A stretch of 64,000 nucleotides of DNA, from NCBI GenBank assembly GCA_964495075.1, contig CAZBUJ010000002.1, positions 104,003 to 168,002 on the forward strand, given 5' to 3'. Shown here one piece after another: positions 25,415 through 35,098 of this stretch. The position numbers were made by a program, and so were the translations under genes. The DNA is from JAFGJQ01 sp964495075 (GTDB taxonomy: Bacteria; Planctomycetota; Phycisphaerae; UBA1845). The notes under the pieces were generated by a model, which saw nothing but the letters and a program-made list of their open reading frames with translations, was not told where the DNA came from and did no database searches. Each line of letters begins with the position of its first letter. The first letter of the stretch is position 1.

Positions 25415-28171
25415 ATGAAATCGCCTCAAGCTACAAGCCGGGCATGCCTGGCCCTCGTGATCGCGGCGTTCGCGGTGCCGGCGTATGGCACGGTAGGCGT
25501 GCGGGTGATCGTCGAAAACCGGGCCCCCGACGACGGCACCTGGCTCACGCCCGTCTGGGTGGGGTTCCAGAACGGCAACTTCGATCTCTACGATCCGAAC
25601 GTGCCCGCGTCGGACGAGCTGGAGCGACTGGCCGAGGACGGCGACCCCGGGCCCCTGTCCGACCGGTTCGCCCTCCAGATGCCCGGCGGCGTCGACGGGT
25701 GGATCGGCACCGGCCCCATCGCCCCCGGCGAATCGGTCGAGCGGACCTTCGTCCTCGACAACAACGATCCGCAGATCCGCTACTTCACCTACGCCACGAT
25801 GGTCATCCCCAGCAACGACGCCTTCGTCGCCCTCGAAAACCCCACCTCGCGGGTGATCTTTGACGGCTTCGGCAGCTTCCTCGGCGCCTTCATCACCATC
25901 GGCGGCGACGACGTGCTCGACGCGGGGACCGAGGTCAACGACGAAATCCCCGAGCACACGGCGTTCTTCGGTCAGACCGAGCCGGACAGTGGCGTCGACG
26001 AGTTCAGCGTCGTCCACGCCCACCCCGGTTACCTGGCCCCGGGTAGCGGCGGCATCCTCGACGACCCGATGTTCGCCGGGGCGGATTTCACCGCGCCCGG
26101 CTACGAGATCGCCCGCATCGCGATCGTTCGGTCGGATACGGTCGTGTCCAGCGGCCCGGTCTACGGGACGTGGGACCGGGACGGCTCGCCCTACCTGCTC
26201 CAAGGGGACGTCGTCGTGCCGTACGGCGAGACCCTGACCATCGAGCCGGGCGTGCAGGTGGTGTCGCTGTGCGATTGCCGGATTGTGGTGGAGGGCACTT
26301 TGCTGGCCATCGGCACCGAAGACCAGCCCATCGTCTTCACCAAGGACTCATCGATCGCCGAGTGGCACGGGCTGCACTTTTTCTACACGTCCGGACTGAG
26401 CCGGCTGTCGCACTGCATCGTCGAGTACGGCGCCGCCGACGACGCCGCCCCGGACGACCAGGGCGGCGGCATCTACGCCGAGCTGGCCTCGCTCGCCATC
26501 GACCACTCCATCATCCGCTACAACTACGCCTACGCCGGTGGCGGCATCTACTGTGAGCTCAGCGAATTAACCGTCGACGACAGCCAGATCATCGACAACG
26601 AGGCGCTGTATGGCGCCGGAATCGCCTGCTATCACTCGCAAGCCGTGTTGCACGGCAACGAGATCACGGACAACGACGCCGTCGCCTACGCCTTCTCCGT
26701 GTCCGGCGGCGGCTTACGCCTGTCGTACACCGACGCGCTGCTCGTGAACAACAACATCAGCCACAACCAGGCGTTCGTCGAAGACGTGTATGACCCCGGG
26801 CACGCGCGGGGCGGCGGGCTGGCCGTGTACGGCCGGGCGCTCGTCACGCTGATCGGCAATCGCATCACGAACAACCTGGCCCACGCCGCGTACGAGTACG
26901 GCTCGACGGCGTACGGGGCGGGCCTCTACTGCAGTGAGGCGGAGCTCGTGCTGAGCCACAACACGATCGCCGACAACGTGGCGGAGGCGCTGCCCGAGTG
27001 GAACGAATCGCACGGCGGCGGCCTGTACGCCCTGTCCTATGGCGGCTCCGTGACGATCCACGACACGATCCTGTGGGGCGACGCGCCGCAGGAGATCAGC
27101 GCGGTGAACGAGTACGGCCGGGTGGACATCTGGGTGGACTACTCGGACGTCGAGGGCGGCGAGGGCGCGGTCGAGATGACGCCGAACAACGAATTGCACT
27201 GGCTGCCCGGCAACATCGAGAGGGATCCCGCGTTTGTTGATCCCGGCGGGGACGATTATCACCTGGCGGACGATTCGCCCTGCATCGACGCCGGCGACCC
27301 GGCCTCGTTCCCCGACCCGGACGGCACGATCACGGACATAGGGGCGTTCCCGGTCGTGCAGGAGGGAAGCCTGCTGGCCGACTTCGACGGCGACCTTGAC
27401 GTGGACAGGGTCGACTACGCGCGGTTTGCCGAGTGCGTGGCCGGTCCGGACGCGACGACGCCGCCGTTCGCCTGTCCGGCGGAGGACTTCGCGCAGTCGG
27501 ACCTGGACGGCGACCTGGACGCGGACCTGTTCGACCAGGCCCTGTTCCAGGAAGCCTTCACGGACTCGCAGACGGGCGCGTGCTGCGTGCGGGGCGACTG
27601 CCTGGAGATCCCGGCGTACGAATGCTCGCGGCTCGACGGGATCGACTACGGCGCGGACACGCAGTGCGTGGACATCGCCTGCGACCAATGGACGTACAAG
27701 AACATCACCGAGTCAACCACAGGGTACTGGCAGGCCGGTGCGGGCGTGTCCGTGGCCGACGACATGACCCTGGTCGGCAGCGGGGAACGTCGGCTCTATC
27801 ACTACGAACTGCTCGTCGGCGCATGGGAAGGTGATCCGTACGAATGCACCGCGGAGTTGTGGACGGGTTGCCCGGGTGACGGGGGCGAGCCGATCGCGGG
27901 AACCGCTCGCACCTGGACCGACGTACCGCTCCTGCAGTTGGTGCTGCTGGAGGCCGACGTTGATCTCGTGGAGATTCCCGAGACGGTGTGGATGGTGGTG
28001 ACGTTCAACTCGGACTATGCCGGCTGGTTCGTCGCCGACGAGGCCGAGTTCGGCTACACGCAGGACATCTACGGCGAGGACGTGGACCCCTGGAGCTGCA
28101 CGGAGGTCATCCCGGACGACGAGTACTTCCGCTACTACAGCGGCTTCTGGGCAGTACTGCGCTGCCGCTAA
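25415..28171 (+). CDS. Secreted spondin-domain/right-handed beta-helix protein with dockerin-like and Cys modules
   Basis: Exported modular protein of 918 residues. The signal peptide ends near residue 25 (AFAVPAYG). Residues about 30-215 form a Spondin_N domain (VRVIVENRAPDDGTWLTPVW, VGFQNGNFDLYD). A right-handed parallel beta-helix covers about 250-600, with repeats of the type GGGIYCELSELTVDDSQIID, and includes glycine-rich G-G-G-L/I-Y turns. A dockerin-like pair follows (ADFDGDLDVDRVDYARFAEC; SDLDGDLDADLFDQALFQEA), then a G-A-C-C-V-R-G-D-C cysteine module and a C-terminal beta-rich domain of about 150 residues. The domain set suggests binding to extracellular polysaccharide or matrix. It forms a two-gene unit with the FG-GAP protein. 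Confidence 0.85.
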   Translation: MKSPQATSRACLALVIAAFAVPAYGTVGVRVIVENRAPDDGTWLTPVWVGFQNGNFDLYDPNVPASDELERLAEDGDPGPLSDRFALQMPGGVDGWIGTGPIAPGESVERTFVLDNNDPQIRYFTYATMVIPSNDAFVALENPTSRVIFDGFGSFLGAFITIGGDDVLDAGTEVNDEIPEHTAFFGQTEPDSGVDEFSVVHAHPGYLAPGSGGILDDPMFAGADFTAPGYEIARIAIVRSDTVVSSGPVYGTWDRDGSPYLLQGDVVVPYGETLTIEPGVQVVSLCDCRIVVEGTLLAIGTEDQPIVFTKDSSIAEWHGLHFFYTSGLSRLSHCIVEYGAADDAAPDDQGGGIYAELASLAIDHSIIRYNYAYAGGGIYCELSELTVDDSQIIDNEALYGAGIACYHSQAVLHGNEITDNDAVAYAFSVSGGGLRLSYTDALLVNNNISHNQAFVEDVYDPGHARGGGLAVYGRALVTLIGNRITNNLAHAAYEYGSTAYGAGLYCSEAELVLSHNTIADNVAEALPEWNESHGGGLYALSYGGSVTIHDTILWGDAPQEISAVNEYGRVDIWVDYSDVEGGEGAVEMTPNNELHWLPGNIERDPAFVDPGGDDYHLADDSPCIDAGDPASFPDPDGTITDIGAFPVVQEGSLLADFDGDLDVDRVDYARFAECVAGPDATTPPFACPAEDFAQSDLDGDLDADLFDQALFQEAFTDSQTGACCVRGDCLEIPAYECSRLDGIDYGADTQCVDIACDQWTYKNITESTTGYWQAGAGVSVADDMTLVGSGERRLYHYELLVGAWEGDPYECTAELWTGCPGDGGEPIAGTARTWTDVPLLQLVLLEADVDLVEIPETVWMVVTFNSDYAGWFVADEAEFGYTQDIYGEDVDPWSCTEVIPDDEYFRYYSGFWAVLRCR

Positions 28172-28571
28172 GCGAGGCCGATGACTCGGCGGCCACCAAA
28201 AAAGCCACGACACGACGCCATGCATCGCCGCCAGGCAGGGCCAACGGGGCCGGAAGCGGCAAACGAAAGCTAAACTACATGGCCATTGGAAGCACCGCCA
28301 TGCACAGGCGGCTGCGCGTTCGATGGCGATTGGGCCCATGGCCGTTGGAGGTGGATCACCCGCCCGTCCAATCGACCGGACAAAGATCGGTGGACCCGGG
28401 GCGCCTGGCGTCGGGCGCGGCACAGGCACGAAAAGCGCGGACTCGAAGCGGGTCGGCTTCTCGGCACGGTACTTCTGCCCGAGGCGCAGAATCGCTGGTG
28501 CGCCACCCCGCCGCGCACGCGGACGCCCCGCGGCGCAACCTGAGACCCTTGTTGTTTAACGCATTGAAAAC
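28172..28571. other. Intergenic, no gene recognised
   Basis: About 400 bases between the spondin-domain gene and tRNA-Val. Reading frames are short and arginine-rich. I see no domain or RNA structure apart from the tRNA that follows. Confidence 0.6.
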
Positions 28572-28645
28572 TGGGCGATACAGGACTTGAACCTGTGACC
28601 TCCTGCATGTCGAGCAGGCGCGCTAGCCAACTGCGCCAATCGCCC
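28572..28645 (-). tRNA. tRNA-Val (anticodon GAC)
   Basis: The minus strand folds as a complete cloverleaf: acceptor GGGCGAT/ATCGCCC, D arm GCGC/GCGC, anticodon stem CCTGC/GCAGG, T arm ACAGG-TTCAAGT-CCTGT, discriminator A. The seven-base anticodon loop is TCGACAT, which places GAC at positions 34-36 (Val). Position 33, almost always U, is C here. CCA is not encoded. Confidence 0.9.
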
Positions 28646-28931
28646 CTCAATGGCCGATCCGTCATTCAACCGCACGGCGGGGCGGTTGTCAACCGCACCC
28701 ACCGCGCGGGTCGTGTCGGCTGGTGATTGCTACCCCGGTCGGCCGAAGCGTCCAACGATCGCCGGTCAAAAACCCCAACCGGCCCGCCGCCCGACGGCCC
28801 CGCGCCCCGGTCCCGCCTCACCGCCGTACGCCCCGGTAACCGCTCCCCAGCGTCCGGCAAGCGAAGCGTGCCGCACGAACTGCTCCACTGCGCAGTTGAT
28901 CACCGGCTCCCGGCGAGCCCGGCATGCCGCC
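28646..28931. other. Intergenic, nothing recognised
   Basis: Very GC- and proline-codon-rich spacer between the tRNA gene and the 3' end of the SPFH gene. No gene, repeat or clear terminator. Confidence 0.5.
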
Positions 28932-29885
28932 CTACGTGGCGCGGCCGCGGAGGGGCTCCGAATCCGGCGGCGGCGGGGCCGGACGCGCGGCCTCGTTGGT
29001 GGTCAACAACGCCTGGGTGATCTGATCGCCGACCTGGATCATGCCGTCCGGCGTGTACGGCACCATCATGATGGTCGACTTGCTGTGGGCGCCGACGGCC
29101 GTCACCGTGTCGTAATGCTGCGTCAGCAGCACCATCTTGGTCGCCTCCTCCGGCGAGATGCCGGCCTCGGCACACGCCTCCACCGACTCCTTCAGACCGT
29201 TGGCGATGGCCAACCGCTGCCGCGCGATACCGACGCCCTGCAGCTCCTTGGCCCGGGCCTCCGCCTCCGCCTCGGCGATCACGCGGATCTTCTTGGCCTC
29301 CGCCTCGTTCTTGGCCGCCTCCTTCATCCGGGCCGACGCGTTGACCTGGTTCATCGCCGCCTTGACCTTCGCGTCAGGCTGGATGTCGTTGACGAGCGAC
29401 TGGATGATGGTGTAGCCAAACTGCTGCATCGTGTCCTCGAGCCGCTCCTTGACCGCAATGGCGATCTTCTCCTTCTCGCTGAACACGTTGTCCACGTCCA
29501 TCTCCGGGACCAGGGCCCGAACGGTGTCGAAGACGTACGAGCTGATCTGCTGGTGCGGGTTCGACAGCTTGTAAAACGCCGCCAGCACCGAGTCTTCCGC
29601 CTCCTGCACGTAGAACTGGACCGCGATCAGCAGTTCGACGAACACGTCGTCATGCGTCTTCGATTCGACCTTGATCTCCAGCTCCCGCACCCGGTGCGAG
29701 ATGCGGCCCGCCACCCGGTCGAAGATGGGCACCTTGAAGTTCAGGCCCGGTGCGGCGATCGCGTGAAACTTGCCGAACCGCTCGACGACCGCCCGGGTCT
29801 GCTGGCTCACCGTGAACAGTCCGCTGAGCAACAGTAACACGACCACAAACGCAATAACTCCGAGGGCTATCAATCCGCCTAGCAT
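28932..29885 (-). CDS. SPFH/Band 7 (stomatin-like) membrane protein
   Basis: Membrane scaffold protein of the stomatin/prohibitin/HflK superfamily, 317 residues. One N-terminal helix (GVIAFVVVLLLLSGLFTV) anchors the SPFH domain (SQQTRAVVERFGKFHAIAAP, then VRELEIKVESKTHDDVFVEL), followed by an Ala/Glu/Lys-rich coiled coil (about 190-260) that drives oligomerisation. A good ribosome binding site (AAAGGAGATC) precedes ATG 29885. The gene lies 41 bases downstream of a zinc-ribbon protein on the same strand. Family members form membrane microdomains and often regulate proteases or partner membrane proteins; no NfeD-type partner is adjacent. Confidence 0.9.
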   Translation of the reverse strand: MLGGLIALGVIAFVVVLLLLSGLFTVSQQTRAVVERFGKFHAIAAPGLNFKVPIFDRVAGRISHRVRELEIKVESKTHDDVFVELLIAVQFYVQEAEDSVLAAFYKLSNPHQQISSYVFDTVRALVPEMDVDNVFSEKEKIAIAVKERLEDTMQQFGYTIIQSLVNDIQPDAKVKAAMNQVNASARMKEAAKNEAEAKKIRVIAEAEAEARAKELQGVGIARQRLAIANGLKESVEACAEAGISPEEATKMVLLTQHYDTVTAVGAHSKSTIMMVPYTPDGMIQVGDQITQALLTTNEAARPAPPPPDSEPLRGRAT

Positions 29886-29926
29886 GGTTCCGATCTCCTT
29901 TCAGTGACCCGGCCAGAACTGGGATC

Positions 29927-30397
29927 TCACGGCGTCGGCCCGTACTCGGCCGACACCAGCGTCACGTCGACTTCGTGCACCGGCTTGGTAGTCTCATCCG
30001 ACAGTTCCCAGGATGGAATCTCGATCTTGACGATCTTGTTCACCGGCAGGGACTCGATGGTCTGGGTCACGGAGAACCGTACCCAGCCGTCGCTGTCCTT
30101 GCCGCTGAAGAGAACCTTGATCTCCTCGAGCGGGTATGCCCCGTTGAACAGCGAAACGATAATCGGCTCGGTGCCGAGCAGAAACGACTGCCCCGACGAC
30201 GGGCCCCACCGATAATGCAAATGCTCAGCCTCGTGGACCGGCTGGAACCCGTCGGGGGCGGCGGCCGGATTCGGATGCTGCACGCGGCCCGCCGCCAACT
30301 GGCCGCTCCGCCCGGGCGTCAGCGAGAGCCCGCACCGGGCGCAGAACCGGGCCGCCGAGGGGTTCTCGGACCGACAGCGAGGACACTTGCGTTTCAT
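29927..30397 (-). CDS. Zinc-ribbon protein of unknown function
   Basis: A 156-residue protein beginning with a zinc ribbon (MKRKCPRCRSENPSAARFCA with the second pair C-A-R-C), four cysteines in two C-x2-C knuckles. The rest is a beta-rich domain without recognisable family features; it has no membrane helix. It is encoded directly upstream of, and probably with, the SPFH gene, so it may be a soluble partner of that membrane scaffold. AGAGGG lies 6 bases before the ATG. Confidence 0.7.
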   Translation of the reverse strand: MKRKCPRCRSENPSAARFCARCGLSLTPGRSGQLAAGRVQHPNPAAAPDGFQPVHEAEHLHYRWGPSSGQSFLLGTEPIIVSLFNGAYPLEEIKVLFSGKDSDGWVRFSVTQTIESLPVNKIVKIEIPSWELSDETTKPVHEVDVTLVSAEYGPTP

Positions 30398-30863
30398 GGT
30401 TGACCCTCTTTACGCGACCCGGGCGCGACAGTTGTCAAACGTTGTAAGGCACCGCCGGGTCAGCTTCTCTATAGACAATGTACCGCATGGCGGGTTCGCG
30501 GCGCACTATAAACGGCCGGAGCCGTTGTAATCGCGGATCCGGTCGTGCAGCCGAGCTTTAGACGCGCGTGCCGCGTGCCCTCACGCCACCCCCCGGCTCA
30601 GCTTGTATCGTCAACCTGACAGAGATGGTTCAGCCGCCCGGGTGAGCTACGGACCGCCGCGTCGCGGCGAATTGCTGCTGGCCGCTGGGCATATACCGAT
30701 GAGTCGTCGCGTTTGGACGGTCCACCCGCCCATGCCCCCACGCCGCGTCAGACGCATCACGCATGCACGGAGTCATCCAGGCGCACAAGAAAAGGCGCCC
30801 GCCACACCATCAAACTGCACGGCCCCGGCGCCTCATTTGTGATTCGTCGTTGGTAATCGGTGA
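30398..30863. other. Intergenic with pgpA terminator and short repeat
   Basis: No gene seen. The end of the region holds an intrinsic terminator for pgpA and an ATT-rich member of the interspersed repeat family (30835-30870). Confidence 0.55.
30790..30833 (-). terminator. Intrinsic terminator of pgpA
   Basis: On the minus strand AGGCGCC (30833-30827) pairs with GGCGCCT (30799-30793), with extra inner GC pairs, and is followed by TTTTCTTG. It lies about 30 bases beyond the pgpA stop codon. Confidence 0.7.
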
Positions 30864-31376
30864 TTAATAATGCAAACCCACCCATCCCGGCCCCAAGCGC
30901 ATCACACCGTGAAGGATGACGAGCGCATACAAGCCCGCCACCACATCATCCCCCACCACTCCCCATCCGCCCGGCCAGCGCCTCTCGATCCAGTTGGCCG
31001 GCGGCACCTTGATGATGTCGATCGCCCGCTCCAGGAAGAACCCCAGCACGACCAGTTGCCAGGTCGGTGTCAGGTGCATGGCAGGAACAGCCGTCATGGC
31101 CACGAAGTAGCCGGCCAGCTCGTCCCACACGAGCTTGCGGGAATCCTTCTCCCCGAGAATCCGGTCCCCCACGTCGTGTATCCAGACCGACGCCAGTGTG
31201 ACAGACGCCGTCACCGCGATATACCCCCACAGGGGCAGACAGGCGTGCATGACCAGGTACAGGGGAATGCCCGCCGCGGCGACCGCCACCGCGCCCGAGG
31301 CGGGGGCGTACCCCAGCGGGCCGATCGACCCGATCAGCAGCAGCGCCCGTTGTCGTGATGTACGTTTGGATTCCAT
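30864..31376 (-). CDS. pgpA: Phosphatidylglycerophosphatase A
   Basis: Dephosphorylates phosphatidylglycerophosphate to phosphatidylglycerol in membrane lipid synthesis. The start is ATG 31376 (MESKRTSRQRALLLIGSIGP), giving 170 residues, normal for the family; the longer upstream frame runs into the metH promoter region. PgpA features present are the N-terminal GSIGPLGYAPASGAVAVAAA segment (the G-x-G-x-x-x-x-x-P-G-T-x-G-T/S region in a divergent form), the acidic D-E in VWDELAGYFVAM, and the C-terminal VGDDVVAGLYA motif. Several hydrophobic helices indicate an inner-membrane protein. It is divergent from metH. Confidence 0.87.
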   Translation of the reverse strand: MESKRTSRQRALLLIGSIGPLGYAPASGAVAVAAAGIPLYLVMHACLPLWGYIAVTASVTLASVWIHDVGDRILGEKDSRKLVWDELAGYFVAMTAVPAMHLTPTWQLVVLGFFLERAIDIIKVPPANWIERRWPGGWGVVGDDVVAGLYALVILHGVMRLGPGWVGLHY

Positions 31377-31638
31377 GTCCCCTCGCCGATGGTACGAGTT
31401 GGCACGAAAACGACCGGACCGGCCGGCTCCACCCGGCGCGACGCCCCGCCGGGCGGTGTCCCATCCCGCGAACAGCACGCACCGTCGTGCCTGTCCCCGC
31501 GCGGTTATCGCCCCGTCCAACCGCCACGTGACACCAAGCGTCGCATGCCGGCCCGGACCTCCGGACCGGTTGCATATCATTCAGATTGCTCATAGTATGC
31601 CGCCGGGGGTCGATACTCAAGGTAGACGGAATCAATCG

Positions 31639-34600
31639 ATGGAATCACGCTTCCTGGACACACTGCGCGATCGAGTACTCGTCCTGGACGGGGCAATGGG
31701 CACCAGCATCCACGCGATGCACCTGCCGCTCGACGACTACAACGGACTGGAAAACTGCAGCGAAGTGCTCGTGCTCACCCGGCCGGACGCGATTCGCCGG
31801 ATCCACGAGTCCTTTCTTGCCGTCGGCTGCGACGCGGTCGAGACCAACACGTTCGGCGGCAGCCGGATCACGCTCGCGGAATTCGGGCTCGAGGAGCAGA
31901 CCGTCGAGATCAACCGCAAGGCCGCCGAACTCGCCCGCCAGGCGTGCGACGCCCACCGCACGAGCGACAGGCCGCGGTTCGTCATCGGTTCCATCGGGCC
32001 CGGCACCAAGCTGGTCTCGCTCGGACAAGTCGCCTGGGACCGCATGCTCGCGAGCTATCAAGACCAGGTTCGGGGGCTGCTCGACGGCGGCGTGGACGCG
32101 CTGATTGTCGAAACGTGCCAGGACATTCTACAGGCCAAGTGCGCCGTCGTCGCCGCCCGGGACATGATGGCCGAGCGCGGTCGCGAAGTGCCCATCATCT
32201 GCTCCTTCACCATCGAGACGACGGGCACCATGCTGATCGGCACGGAGGCGGCCGCCGCGGTGACCGCCCTGGAAGCCTTCGACGCCGTCCACGCGATCGG
32301 ACTGAACTGCGCGACCGGCCCGGCGGAAATGGCCGAGCACGTCCGGGTCGTCGCCGACATGACCACGCGGATGATTGCCGTGCAACCCAACGCGGGCCTG
32401 CCGCAAGTCGTCGACGGCGCGACACGCTACATGCTCACCCCGGACGAACTGGCCCGGTGGCTGGTGGAGTTCATCGAAACGGACGGCGTGAACATCGTGG
32501 GCGGCTGCTGTGGCACGACGCCCGAGCATCTCGCCAAGGTCGTGGAAGCCGTCGGCACGCGCCGGCCCAAACCACGGGGCTCGCAATACGAGCCGTCGAT
32601 CAGCAGCATCTATCAGGCCGTCACCATCCGGCAGGATAACGCCGTGCTGTCCATCGGCGAGCGGACCAACGCCAACGGCTCCAAGCGGTTCCGCGAACTG
32701 CTCGCCGCCGGCGACGTCGACGGCATGGTCCAGATGGCACGGGAGCAACTCCGCCACGGCAGCCACCTGCTCGATGTCTGCACCGCCTACGTGGGACGCG
32801 ACGAAGCCGCGGACATGGAAAAGGTGATCCGGCGTTTCACCACCGACGTGCCCGCCCCCCTGATGATCGACAGCACGGAACCGCCCGTCATGGAGACCGC
32901 CCTCAAGCTGGCCGGCGGCCGCTGCATCATCAACTCCGTCAACCTCGAGGACGGCGAGGGGCGGTTCGACATCATCTGCGGGCTGGCCCGACGATATGGT
33001 GCCGCCTTGGTCGCACTTACGATCGACGAGGAGGGCATGGCCAAAACGGCCGACAAGAAACTGGCGGTGGCCAAACGCATCTATGATCTCGCCGTCCATC
33101 GGCACGGCCTGCGGCCGAGCGACCTGATCTTCGACCCGCTGACCTTCACCATCTGCACGGGGAACGAGGACGATCGACGCCTGGCCCTCGAAACGCTCGA
33201 CGCGTTGCGGCGGATCAAGGAGGAACTCCCCGGCGCCCACACGCTGCTGGGCCTGTCCAATGTCAGCTTCGGGCTCAGACCGCCCGCCCGCAAAGTGCTC
33301 AACAGCGTCTTCCTGCACTACGCCTACGAGACGATGCTCGACGCCGCTATCCTGCATGCGAGCGGAATCGTCCCCCTCTACAAGATCGATGAGCACCACC
33401 GGCACGTCGCCGAGGACCTGATCTTCGACCGCCGCCGCGACGACTACGACCCCCTCATCGAACTGGTAAACCTCTTCCCCGACGACGCGCGGGCCAAGGC
33501 CAAGGAAGAGGAGGCCCCCAAATCCGTCGATCAACGACTCAAGCTGCGCATCATCAACGGCGACCGGGTCGGGCTGGAGGACGATCTCAACGAGTGCATG
33601 ACCACCACCCGCCCCCTCGACATCATCAACGACATCCTGCTCGACGGGATGAAGACGGTGGGCGACCTGTTCGGGGCCGGCCAGATGCAGTTGCCATTCG
33701 TGCTCCAGTCCGCCGAGACGATGAAAGCCGCCGTCGCGTTCCTCGAGCCGTTCATGGACCGGGCGGACAGCACCGAGCGCGGCTCGATCGTTCTCGCCAC
33801 CGTGCGGGGCGACGTGCACGACATCGGCAAAAACCTCGTCGACATCATTCTGACCAACAACGGCTACGCCGTGCACAACCTCGGCGTGAAGCAGCCGATC
33901 AACACGATCCTCGAGGCGTACGAAAAACACAACGCCCACGCCATCGGCATGAGCGGCCTGCTTGTCAAGTCGACGGTGGTGATGGGCGAGAACCTCGACG
34001 TGCTCAAGGAACGCGGGATCCGCGTTCCGATCATCCTGGGCGGCGCGGCCCTGACCCGCAAGTATGTCGAGGAGGACCTCCGGCGCCGCTACGACGGCCC
34101 GCTCTTCTATGCCAAGGACGCGTTCGACGGGCTCGATCTGATGAACCAGATCAGCAGCGGCGAGGCGATTGAGCCACCGTCCGCCAGGGTCCCCGCCGCC
34201 CGCCGCGTGGTGGACGCCGAACCGGTCGGCCCGATGCCGGCCCGGTCGGGCATCGCCCGCGACGTGCCCGTCCCCACCCCGCCGTTCTGGGGCTCGCGCG
34301 TCGTGGAGAGAATCGATATCCGGGCCGCCCTGCCCTACATCAACCGCAAGATGCTGTTCCAGGTCCAATGGCAGTACCGGCGCGGCGGCCGGCCCAAGGA
34401 AGAGTACGAGAAGTTCGTCGCCGCCGAGGTCGAGCCGATCTTCCGCGAACTCGTCAACCACTGCGAACGGGAAGAGATTATCGAGTGTCAGGCGATCTAC
34501 GGCTACTGGGCGTGCCAGGCCGACGGCGACGTGCTGATGGTGTACGATCCGAACGACACCAGCCGCTGCGTAGCCAGGTTCGACTTCCCCCGCCAGCGCA

Positions 34601-35067
34601 AGAAACCGTACTGGTGCCTGAGCGATTTCTTCCGCCCGGTCGAGAGCCGCGAGATGGACGTGGTCGCGTTCCACGTGGTGACGGCCGGCCGGCGAGTCAC
34701 CGAAGTGGCCCACGAATGGCTCGCCCGGAACCGCTACCGCGACTACCTGCACCTGCACGGGCTCGGCGTCGAGATCGCCGAGGCCCTCGCCGAGTACATC
34801 CACAAGCAGATCCGGATGGAACTCGCCATCGCCGACCAGGACGCCCGCGAGATCGAACGCCTCTTCCAGCAGGGGTACCAGGGCAGTCGATACAGCTTCG
34901 GCTACCCGGCCTGCCCGCGTCTCGAGGACCAGGTCAAGATCTGGCCGCTCCTTGCCCCCGATCGAATCGGACTGACCCTGTCCGAAGAGTTCCAGATCGA
35001 CCCCGAACAGAGCACAAGTGCCATCGTGTGTCATCATCCGGAAGCGAAGTACTTTAACGTCAGATAG
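31639..35067 (+). CDS. metH: Cobalamin-dependent methionine synthase
   Basis: Transfers methyl from methyltetrahydrofolate to homocysteine via methylcobalamin. ATG 31639 (MESRFLDTLRDRVLVLDGAM) is chosen, giving 1142 residues; sequence upstream is not conserved. Four modules are in order. The homocysteine-binding barrel (1 to about 310) has zinc cysteines in GLNCATGP (about 221) and GGCCGTTPEH (about 289). The pterin-binding barrel (about 325-590) includes SIGERTNANGSKRFRELL. The B12 domains carry the cobalt-binding D-x-H-x-x-G (DVHDIGKN, about 725), and the C-terminal AdoMet activation domain (about 890-1142) includes IYGYWACQADGD. All parts needed for reactivation are present. I searched the 262-base leader by eye for a cobalamin riboswitch and found none. 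Confidence 0.95.
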   Translation: MESRFLDTLRDRVLVLDGAMGTSIHAMHLPLDDYNGLENCSEVLVLTRPDAIRRIHESFLAVGCDAVETNTFGGSRITLAEFGLEEQTVEINRKAAELARQACDAHRTSDRPRFVIGSIGPGTKLVSLGQVAWDRMLASYQDQVRGLLDGGVDALIVETCQDILQAKCAVVAARDMMAERGREVPIICSFTIETTGTMLIGTEAAAAVTALEAFDAVHAIGLNCATGPAEMAEHVRVVADMTTRMIAVQPNAGLPQVVDGATRYMLTPDELARWLVEFIETDGVNIVGGCCGTTPEHLAKVVEAVGTRRPKPRGSQYEPSISSIYQAVTIRQDNAVLSIGERTNANGSKRFRELLAAGDVDGMVQMAREQLRHGSHLLDVCTAYVGRDEAADMEKVIRRFTTDVPAPLMIDSTEPPVMETALKLAGGRCIINSVNLEDGEGRFDIICGLARRYGAALVALTIDEEGMAKTADKKLAVAKRIYDLAVHRHGLRPSDLIFDPLTFTICTGNEDDRRLALETLDALRRIKEELPGAHTLLGLSNVSFGLRPPARKVLNSVFLHYAYETMLDAAILHASGIVPLYKIDEHHRHVAEDLIFDRRRDDYDPLIELVNLFPDDARAKAKEEEAPKSVDQRLKLRIINGDRVGLEDDLNECMTTTRPLDIINDILLDGMKTVGDLFGAGQMQLPFVLQSAETMKAAVAFLEPFMDRADSTERGSIVLATVRGDVHDIGKNLVDIILTNNGYAVHNLGVKQPINTILEAYEKHNAHAIGMSGLLVKSTVVMGENLDVLKERGIRVPIILGGAALTRKYVEEDLRRRYDGPLFYAKDAFDGLDLMNQISSGEAIEPPSARVPAARRVVDAEPVGPMPARSGIARDVPVPTPPFWGSRVVERIDIRAALPYINRKMLFQVQWQYRRGGRPKEEYEKFVAAEVEPIFRELVNHCEREEIIECQAIYGYWACQADGDVLMVYDPNDTSRCVARFDFPRQRKKPYWCLSDFFRPVESREMDVVAFHVVTAGRRVTEVAHEWLARNRYRDYLHLHGLGVEIAEALAEYIHKQIRMELAIADQDAREIERLFQQGYQGSRYSFGYPACPRLEDQVKIWPLLAPDRIGLTLSEEFQIDPEQSTSAIVCHHPEAKYFNVR

Positions 35068-35070
35068 ACG

Positions 35071-35098
35071 CGAATCACCAATGACCGATCACCAATTG
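35071..35098 (+). repeat. Tail-only copy of the REP-like family
   Basis: CGAATCACCAATGACCGATC followed by ACCAATTG begins four bases after the metH stop codon. It matches the ATT-rich tail of the palindromic elements. A further related stretch at about 35198-35235 encodes the last residues of the neighbouring MFS protein. Confidence 0.5.

Noticed and set aside
31135..31638. N-terminal extension of MetH
   Set aside because: It overlaps pgpA on the other strand and lacks similarity to MetH, which begins at the MESRFLDTL segment.
31377..31638. Cobalamin or SAM-type riboswitch in the metH leader
   Set aside because: No B12-box (GCCACTG-like with matching core) or recognisable SAM/SAH riboswitch core could be found by eye.
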